Shown: one piece after another, positions 57,516 through 64,000 of the stretch
Numbering within the stretch: position 1 is the stretch's first letter
Layout of the letters: the number at the start of each line of letters is the position of its first letter
Origin: Corella eumyota
Lineage: Eukaryota; Chordata; Ascidiacea; Phlebobranchia; Corellidae
Reading direction: 5' to 3'
NCBI GenBank assembly: GCA_963082875.1
Contig: OY720101.1
Span: 434,001-498,000 of the forward strand
Length of the DNA stretch: 64,000 nucleotides
Position numbers and translations under genes: made by a program
Notes under the pieces: generated by a model
Told to the model about the DNA's origin: nothing
Database searches by the model: none
Seen by the model: only the letters and a program-made list of their open reading frames with translations

Positions 57516-58135
57516 GATTTAAAAACCTTAGAACCTGTTATAAATGAAATAATTCTGATTAAAATAAAAATATAATTATTAATAAATCTTTAAAAATATT
57601 TCGAAATATTAAGTGTTATTAAGGGCACAGCAAAGCATATTCAAAATTTTAACGCTCTTGTTAAAAAAAAGCAATTTTTAATATAAAGATATTAGTAAAA
57701 TGATTAAGAGTTAAACATACAAATACGTTATAGTAGTGCAATAGTAGTATTATTATGATTAAATAATATAATTTAAAACGATAACATATATAAATAGAGG
57801 CATGATATATAAATTCTAGGTCAATAATATTTCTTACAATGTGTAAATAATAAAATGATTGTTTTAAAAAGTTAAAATAATGAACAAGCATTAATACAAA
57901 TTTATAATCTCTAAAATTGCATACAAGAAGTGCAGTAACATGTATTAAATAGGTAAGATTGCAATCAACAAGATAAGGTAAAAGGCTAGTGTATTTAAAA
58001 GTGCATAAATTGTGTAAAAATATTTAAAATGTTTTATATAAAAAATTTTGTGTATTTATTGAGATGATAAAATGATTGTGTTTAATAAAATTGCACTAGA
58101 ATAAAATAATATCTTTGTACTTATAATTTCTAATT
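57516..58135. other. Spacer upstream of ATG10
   Basis: 620 bp, extremely AT-rich with no repeat or coding signal I can recognise. Confidence 0.35.
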
Positions 58136-59355
58136 TTAGTTAAAAGTTTTAATTTTGTCGATAATATCGAAGCCATTTTTCCAAACCACTACCTCACATT
58201 TGATTGGTTGACTTGTTGGGGGTGTTGTCAACTTTTTATGTAACTCGTAACCATGACGAGCAAATGCGACATCGTGTGAGCTTAATTGCGAGCATGGACA
58301 ATAATCATTTCCCCCATCTCCAACATAAAATAATCTAGAATATTTTTGCTTTGAATTTTGAATGTGCTCATTCAATAAAATCCCCTTACACAAATTAGCG
58401 AGACATGAGTCATGGTTATGACTGTGGCATGGCTCAATGGTCACAAATCGGTCATTTTCATCAAATATTGCTCTATTTGTGATAATCTTTTTAGGGATTT
58501 GGTCACAACCGATATTTTTTAAACAAGACTCTATGAACCAATCATTCCCATCTGACAGAATAATGCAATCAAATCTGGCAGAATTTTCCCCGATATATTG
58601 CAATAACTCCTTCATGCCGTTTATAAATCCTATTTCTTTAAGTTTTTTGTCAACCAATTCTCTTCCGATATTTCGTTGTTGTAAATACTTTAAAGCTTCA
58701 TTAATGAGTGAAAATCTTTGTAGTTCATCAACAACATTCATAAACCTAGAATATTAAAATTAATTTAAAAACAACAAGTACATTCTGGTATCATTACCTT
58801 ATATTAAAGTAAAATACATTTAAAAAAAATTGCAATATCAAAATTTTAGTTGAAACTATTGGTAATTTTATAAAGAAAAAACTTTCATGCAAAAACCGGC
58901 AGCGTGGTGTAGTGGTAAGAACACTTGCTACACCACCATGAGGTCGTGGGTTCAATCCCCACAGCTCTCATGCTGTGGCGCCCTTTAGTAGGGCGCTATA
59001 AACGGTGTGAACTCCTGCTGAGCCAGCACTTAATTAGCAGCATAATTATCGGGCAATTATTATCTATAATATCCCAAACTGCCACAGGCAACTCGAGACT
59101 GGGTCGGAGTAACTGATGTTACTCTATGTTTAAGTCGCGCATTCGACCTTCCCACATCGAGTATAAATATATATACAAAAAAATATGAAATATATATATG
59201 TAGAAAGATTATAAATTGGTTATACTAGTGTACATAATAATTTAAATTTACCTTTTATTTAACTCAACATCTTCAACTAAGTCCATCACCTTAGGATACA
59301 TCAAAGTGGAGGTGATAGTTTGTGAGCAATCAAATATAAACAAACTTTTATTCAT
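58136..59355 (-). CDS. PHOSPHO2-like HAD phosphatase paralogue with altered active site, 237 aa
   Basis: Exons 59355-59252 and 58745-58136, joined at phase 2. HAD superfamily, PHOSPHO1/2 type, sister of the gene immediately upstream. Shared motifs include FDCIILSDGNDWFIESCL, the insert EPCHSHNHDSC and GDGGNDYCPCSQL. Motif I reads FDCSQT: the nucleophile Asp9 is kept but the +2 Asp, the general acid/base of HAD phosphatases, is Ser11. The following helical cap region is also shortened relative to the neighbour. Phosphatase activity is therefore doubtful; a regulatory or binding role, or a different reaction, is possible. The reading frame is otherwise clean. A full SINE occupies the intron. 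Confidence 0.82.
58896..59182 (+). repeat. Main SINE, copy
   Basis: Full-length and one of the best-preserved copies (ACCGGCAGCGTGGTGTAGTG...; GGCAACTCGAGACTGGGTCG...). Useful as a local consensus. Intron of the PHOSPHO2-like paralogue. Confidence 0.93.
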
Positions 59356-59545
59356 TTTAGTTGTTTTAATATAACACCTACCCTAAGATGGACTTAAACC
59401 TACAAATATAAACATAAATTAAAAACTATAACACTGCAAAATTATAGAAACCAACATAAAGAGTAACAGTATATGAAAAATGGTTTATAGTTTCAATTCA
59501 ATATTTTAGATAATATAAAAGTACAGTGTAATAAGAATCATAAGT

Positions 59546-60265
59546 CTAGTTAAATATATCCAATTTTTTTATAATTTCAAATGCAGAATTCCAAATTAAC
59601 ACAGGTGCATTTAAACCATTACTCCCATTTTTATTTAATTTCATAATTTTGTTATGCAAAGCAAAATCTTCTCTTGCGCAAACTAAATCACTTTTTGCTA
59701 AATTTGCACAAGGACAAAAATCATTGCCCCCATCACCAATATAACATACATGATCGTATTTTACATCAGATGATTTCCTAAATTCATCCAACAAAATTCC
59801 CTTACACATATTAACAGGGCATTCATTATGAGTATGTTGATGGCATGGTATAACAACTAACTTTCCACTATTATCAAATACACCTTTATTTGAAATAACT
59901 TGTTTAGGTAAATTTTTGATTCCATATTTTTCTAATATAACATTAATAAACCAAGTATTAGCATCCGATATAATAACACAATGATACAAGTTAGAATTAT
60001 TTTGTATAAGTGCAAATAATTCTTGCATACCAGTCACCAGTTTAACCAACCCTAAAGCTGTTTTTAAATCATTTTTCTTGACATTATTTAAATGCAACTG
60101 ATTTAAAATTGTGTTCATAAATTCAGTCCATTGCCCTTCACATCTGGAGTTCCATAACTTTAATCTTTCTTCTTGATTTTTAATTAAATTGAAAGCAGTA
60201 ATATCACAATTTTCATCAATAATTGTGTTGTCAAAATCAAATACAATTAGGATTTTTTTATCCAT
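59546..60265 (-). CDS. PHOSPHO2: PHOSPHO2-type phosphatase, 239 aa
   Basis: Single exon. HAD phosphatase whose vertebrate orthologue acts on pyridoxal 5'-phosphate; related PHOSPHO1 uses phosphoethanolamine and phosphocholine. Motif I VFDFDNT is intact (Asp10 nucleophile, Asp12 acid/base), followed by II.DE. Motif II is VIISDAN, and motif IV GDGGNDFCPC is conserved with the cysteine-rich extension. The length equals the human protein (241 aa). It lies 190 bp upstream of the diverged paralogue on the same strand, so the pair is a tandem duplication and may be co-transcribed. The substrate is inferred from family only. Confidence 0.9.
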   Translation of the reverse strand: MDKKILIVFDFDNTIIDENCDITAFNLIKNQEERLKLWNSRCEGQWTEFMNTILNQLHLNNVKKNDLKTALGLVKLVTGMQELFALIQNNSNLYHCVIISDANTWFINVILEKYGIKNLPKQVISNKGVFDNSGKLVVIPCHQHTHNECPVNMCKGILLDEFRKSSDVKYDHVCYIGDGGNDFCPCANLAKSDLVCAREDFALHNKIMKLNKNGSNGLNAPVLIWNSAFEIIKKLDIFN

Positions 60266-60895
60266 TTCTGGTAATTCAATAATTCTTAGTTAATATGTTT
60301 AACGGTATTATTTATTAAACACCAATATGGCTTAAAAATATTGCAGAATATGTCAATAAATTAATCTACAAACAGACAAATTGTAAACAACATGGATTAA
60401 AAACAAAGTTCTATATATCACTTTTCTTTTTAATCTATTAAAGAAATGTACTTAGATTATTACCACTTACAGCTTATATAAAGCAAGTTTTATCTTTAGA
60501 ATCACAAGATTTATTATTTACATCATTTAAATGTCTTTTCAAGCCTCTTTAAAACATGTAATACCCAGATGTAACTTCCCACATAACAAAATAAATGTAA
60601 ACAAATGCTTGCAAATTGCCATTAAATAACATCATCCTATTAGTTCTGCCCGGAAATAAATGTCAAAATATTTGTTAATAATAATATTTATAAAATATTT
60701 TTGTTTATTATTATTTGTTTAAAGAAAAAATAATCACGTTTTATATAATTTGCATAGAAAATGTTGGATTTTAAATTTCCCACATTTTCGTTATAACTAC
60801 TGTCTTATGTAAACAATAAACTTGACCACATGTCAAATAACTAACTACAAACTGATCTAATTTAACTACAGATTAATTAAGTTTAATATACAAGT
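60266..60895. promoter_or_regulatory. Divergent upstream region, PHOSPHO2 / aldo-keto reductase
   Basis: 630 bp between two divergent start codons. AT-rich, with no TATA box or CRE palindrome that stands out. Confidence 0.35.
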
Positions 60896-61855
60896 ATGTC
60901 TTTAATAATCCCAACTTTTAAGCTAAACAACGGAGTCGATTGCCCGGTCTTGGGTCTTGGTACATGGCGGGCTAAGGAAAACGAAGCTTATACCTCCGTT
61001 AAGAACGCGATAAAGGAAGGTTATAGACACATTGACACCGCGTATTTCTATGACAACGAAGTAGAGATAGGCAAGGCGATTAAAGATGTCATTTCAGAGT
61101 TAAATATTCAAAGGGAAGAACTGTTTATTGTTACTAAACTGCCAAATACATGCAATAGACCTAACTTGGTTGTCCCTGCACTTAAGGAAAGCCTAACAAA
61201 ATTAGGACTCGATTATCTTGATTTATATCTAGTCCATTCACCTATAAGTCAAATGCCAGTGGATGGAGATATTGTTTCTAATAAGTGCCAGTTGGACAGC
61301 AATGGTGACATATGTTTTGATGATTTGGATCCATCTGAAACCTGGAAAGGAATGGAGGAATGTGTGGAACTTAAGTTAACAAAATCAATTGGAGTTTCAA
61401 ATTTTAACAGTGAACAAGTTCAATCTGTGTTGGACAATTGTCGCATTAAACCAGTTATCAATCAATTTGAATGCCATCCTTACCTACCCCAGGTTAAATT
61501 GATTGAATTTTGCAAGAAAAATAACGTAGCTGTGACTTCTTTTCGGTGTTTAGGTGGCCAAGTTCGAAAGAACGATGCACCGACATTATTAGACCATAAA
61601 GTTGTTCATAAAATTGCTGAAAAACACAACAAATCACCTGTCCAGGTTCTGTTAAGATGGCATTTAGATAGAGGATTAATTGTAATCTCAAAAGCAGGAA
61701 AAATAGATCACATTCGAGCTAATATGAAGATTTTCGACTTTTCACTTACAAATGATGAAATACAAGAGTTAATTAACTTGGAAAATGGGTACAGATATTG
61801 TCCCTATCTTAACTCAACTAAGAGCAAACAATATCCATTTCACATTGAGTTTTAA
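60896..61855 (+). CDS. Aldo-keto reductase (AKR1 type), 319 aa, intronless
   Basis: NADPH-dependent oxidoreductase of the AKR TIM-barrel family, reducing aldehydes and ketones in the cytosol. The catalytic tetrad is complete: Asp47 (HIDTAYFYDNE), Tyr52, Lys81 (FIVTKLPN) and His114 (LYLVHSP). The cofactor-binding end (ISKAGKIDHIRANMKIFDF) and the motif GVSNFN are present. Relative to AKR1 enzymes there is a modest insertion around residues 120-140 (NKCQLDSNGDICFDDLD). The coding region is uninterrupted, unlike most genes here. The specific AKR1 subfamily cannot be fixed by eye. Confidence 0.92.
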   Translation: MSLIIPTFKLNNGVDCPVLGLGTWRAKENEAYTSVKNAIKEGYRHIDTAYFYDNEVEIGKAIKDVISELNIQREELFIVTKLPNTCNRPNLVVPALKESLTKLGLDYLDLYLVHSPISQMPVDGDIVSNKCQLDSNGDICFDDLDPSETWKGMEECVELKLTKSIGVSNFNSEQVQSVLDNCRIKPVINQFECHPYLPQVKLIEFCKKNNVAVTSFRCLGGQVRKNDAPTLLDHKVVHKIAEKHNKSPVQVLLRWHLDRGLIVISKAGKIDHIRANMKIFDFSLTNDEIQELINLENGYRYCPYLNSTKSKQYPFHIEF

Positions 61856-62057
61856 TAACCTAATTAAATTATAACTTTAGTAAAGTGATTTTTGTAACCT
61901 TAGTAGAATGGAGTGGGTAGATTGTAGTTAATATAAATTGCACTAATTTCATTTAAAAACTTCTAAATAGGCAAAAAAATAAACCAGTTCATATTATCTA
62001 TAAATTAAATTTTTATTTATTAGCACAACAACCTTTAAATTAATTGCAAAAAAGTTT
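61856..62057. other. Short spacer between convergent AKR and ETFB
   Basis: AT-rich 3' UTR material for both genes. Nothing else. Confidence 0.35.
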
Positions 62058-63878
62058 TTATATAACTCCACTTTCTTTTAATTTTCCGACTAAATCTTCC
62101 ACATTTTCAACTTTAATCCCCGCTTCTCTTTGTGGGGGATCTACCACTTCTAATACTTGTAATTTTGAACTTAAATCGACCCCCAAATCAGCAGCAGACA
62201 TTTTTGCTACTTTTTTCTTCTTTGCTTTCTGTAAAAATATTATACATATATATTTGACACCAATCAATTATGTTAGCTTTCCACATTGCATATTATCATA
62301 TAAAATAAGATACGGGATAATATTTGTATATTAATTAGCTTATGATTTTTATAATTTCAGTGGTGTTGTACAACCAATTTAAGCTATATAATTAATGTTG
62401 GTTTTGCTGACCTTACCACTCTATATATTCACCTCATAAAAACTGTATAATTACACAGTGTTTGTACAAATTAATCGTGATAAACCTTATATAATATTAG
62501 TTTAACTGACCATAATATTAGGTAGAGTTGCATATCTAGGTTCATTAAGTCTAAGATCACTTGAGACCACAGCCGGCATTTTAAGTTCGACGGTCTCCAA
62601 CCCTCCATCAACTTCACGAACAACCGTTAACTTGGATCCTTCTAACTTAACTTCTGATGCAAATGTACCCTAAAATTTGGATAAAAACAATTTATGGGCA
62701 ATACTAAAATGTGGGGTTGAAGAGAAGACAGGGAGGAAGGAAAGCCCTAAAAGAAGGGGAGGAGAGGTTCTAGCGTTGATAATTTCTTCGGCTTAGTAAA
62801 AATGACTGCAAAATACTTTCCCTTTTGCCCCTCCTTTACTTTCAGAGTTTCCCTTTCTCCCAGTTTTCCCTTTACCCCGCCTTTAAGTGTTACCCAGATT
62901 TATGGCTTATTTTAAATTGTCAACAACAATTTGAATAAAAATAAAAAGCAATTAAAATAGAACATCAGTAATGAGGTTTTAACTCTATCTATATATAAAG
63001 GTGTTTAAATTAATTAAAAATTAGATAGGGGCCGCATAAAAATTATGATTCTGTTAGTCATTTAAAGTCAAGTTACCCTTGGCAATTTTAGGACAAATTG
63101 AACACATAACCAACCATCTCATACCTGTGGCCAGTCCAATATTGCTGCAGTCATTTGCGCAGTTTGGTTGCAATCCCCATCAATTGCTTGCTTTCCTAAT
63201 ATCACTAAATCAGCTTTTTCCTGCTCTGCTAGCTTGGCTAAGATTTTAGATACCTTAAAATACAAATTAACTTATTAGTTCAAGGTTTAAACACAAATTC
63301 ATGTCTAGGTATTATAATTGGGCAGCATGGTGTAGTGGTAAGAACACTTGCCACACAACACATGAGGTCGTGGGTTCAATCCCCACTGGTCTGATACTGT
63401 AGCGCCCTTGAGTAAGGAGTTATAAACAGTATGAACTCCTGCTGAGCCAATACTTAATCAGCAGCCTAATTATCGAGCAATTATAATCAATAATATCCAA
63501 ACTGCCAAAGGCAACTCGAGACTAGGTCGGAGTAACTGATGTTACTCTATGTTTCGCATTCGACTTTCCCACATCGAGGATAAAGATATATACAAAAAAA
63601 TACTGCATGTCCTGTAAAATATAAATATACATTGACAATTAAAACCATATTAATTCATTTAAGAAATCGTTTGATATATACAATTTTGTTCCAGTATATT
63701 TATTAGGTATCTCAAATATGTGTTCGATAATTAATATGGTTAATGAAAAAATCAAAGTTTTTTAACAACCACTTGTTTAACTCACATGTAGTGGTCCCAT
63801 TGATTCATAATCCTTTCCATTAACTTCAACATGGATACCTCGGTCTGCTCCCATTGCTAGGGCTGTTCTCAGGGTTTC
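62058..63878 (-). CDS. ETFB: Electron transfer flavoprotein beta subunit, partial (C-terminal ~183 aa)
   Basis: Exons 63878-63786, 63253-63125, 62669-62511 and 62228-62058, all phase 0. At least one 5' exon lies beyond the window (about 70 residues missing of ~255). ETFB pairs with ETFA in the mitochondrial matrix and passes electrons from acyl-CoA and other dehydrogenases to ETF-QO. Visible landmarks are [14 protein letters not shown], the AMP-binding stretch [16 protein letters not shown], and the recognition loop [18 protein letters not shown], whose anchor Leu docks into partner dehydrogenases. The C-terminus ([17 protein letters not shown]) is normal. A full SINE sits in the second intron seen here. 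Confidence 0.95.
62705..62885. other. Polypurine / polypyrimidine tracts in ETFB intron
   Basis: A purine-rich run at about 62715-62775 (GAAGAGAAGACAGGGAGGAA...) is followed by a pyrimidine-rich run at 62815-62885. The two could pair in the transcript. Otherwise unremarkable. Confidence 0.4.
63320..63601 (+). repeat. Main SINE, copy
   Basis: Full-length, antisense in an ETFB intron, with a short loss in the TTAAGTCGCGC block. Confidence 0.9.
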
Positions 63879-63954
63879 CTTTAAGTTGACATTAATATAA
63901 ATGTCATAAATTTTTAAGTTTTAAAATTAAAAACAACTGAAGCAACTTAATGTC

Positions 63955-64000
63955 GAATAGTGGTCAGAACACTTGGCTTCACTATAAGAGGTCCTGGATC
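63955..64000 (+). repeat. Main SINE, head, cut by window end
   Basis: TAGTGGTCAGAACACTTGGC and GAGGTCCTGGATC of the tRNA-like head. The remainder lies outside the window. Confidence 0.75.

Noticed and set aside
58136-58741. Reading the PHOSPHO2-like paralogue as a single-exon gene starting MNVVDELQ
   Set aside because: It would lack motif I entirely; an upstream exon at 59252-59355 joins in phase and restores the family N-terminus.

Overview
The window looks like the nuclear genome of a solitary ascidian, most probably Ciona intestinalis/robusta. The grounds are AT-rich sequence, small introns with GT-AG ends, about 27 copies of one tRNA-derived SINE that resembles the published Ciona element Cics-1, and conserved chordate genes split into many short exons. 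The species call rests on pattern recognition; no search was run.

Layout. 1-1018 holds the 3' end of an EGF-like single-pass membrane protein. 3291-6367 is a six-exon secreted cysteine-rich protein of unknown family. 7123-31904 is a tandem array of eight chymotrypsin-fold (S1) digestive-type proteases. Seven are on + and one is inverted (9909-11864). All share the intron phases 1-2-0-0 and have the full His/Asp/Ser triad, but their S1 pockets differ. Four of the eight carry an extra, perfectly co-occurring cysteine pair next to the catalytic His. 32473-37698 is a 14-exon BTB-BACK-Kelch protein. 37896-39690 (minus) is HSCB, the mitochondrial Fe-S cluster co-chaperone.

39691-52083 is about 12 kb without a convincing protein gene. 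It contains a canonical miR-34 hairpin (near 47079), three miR-34/449-seeded hairpins at 50.7-51.8 kb and a related one at 50.37 kb, two further miRNA-like hairpins, a CRE+TATA promoter-like module about 540 bp upstream of miR-34, a perfect RFX X-box, and many copies of the palindrome TGACGTCA. This looks like a primary-miRNA locus and is the most interesting part of the window.

52084-53171 (minus) is a five-exon, 105-residue coiled-coil protein I do not recognise. 54072-55092 is the AP-1 sigma subunit. 55578-60265 (minus) holds PHOSPHO2, a diverged PHOSPHO2 paralogue with a changed active site, ATG10 and COQ9. The last two are about 50 bp apart with a splice acceptor between them, as in ascidian trans-spliced operons. 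60896-61855 is an intronless aldo-keto reductase. 62058-63878 (minus) is the 3' part of ETFB, which continues past the window.

Repeats. Besides the main SINE there is a second tRNA-derived SINE family, a MITE-like element of about 170 bp in four copies, and a 30-bp minisatellite. I saw no retrovirus-like or Polinton-like element and no CRISPR array.
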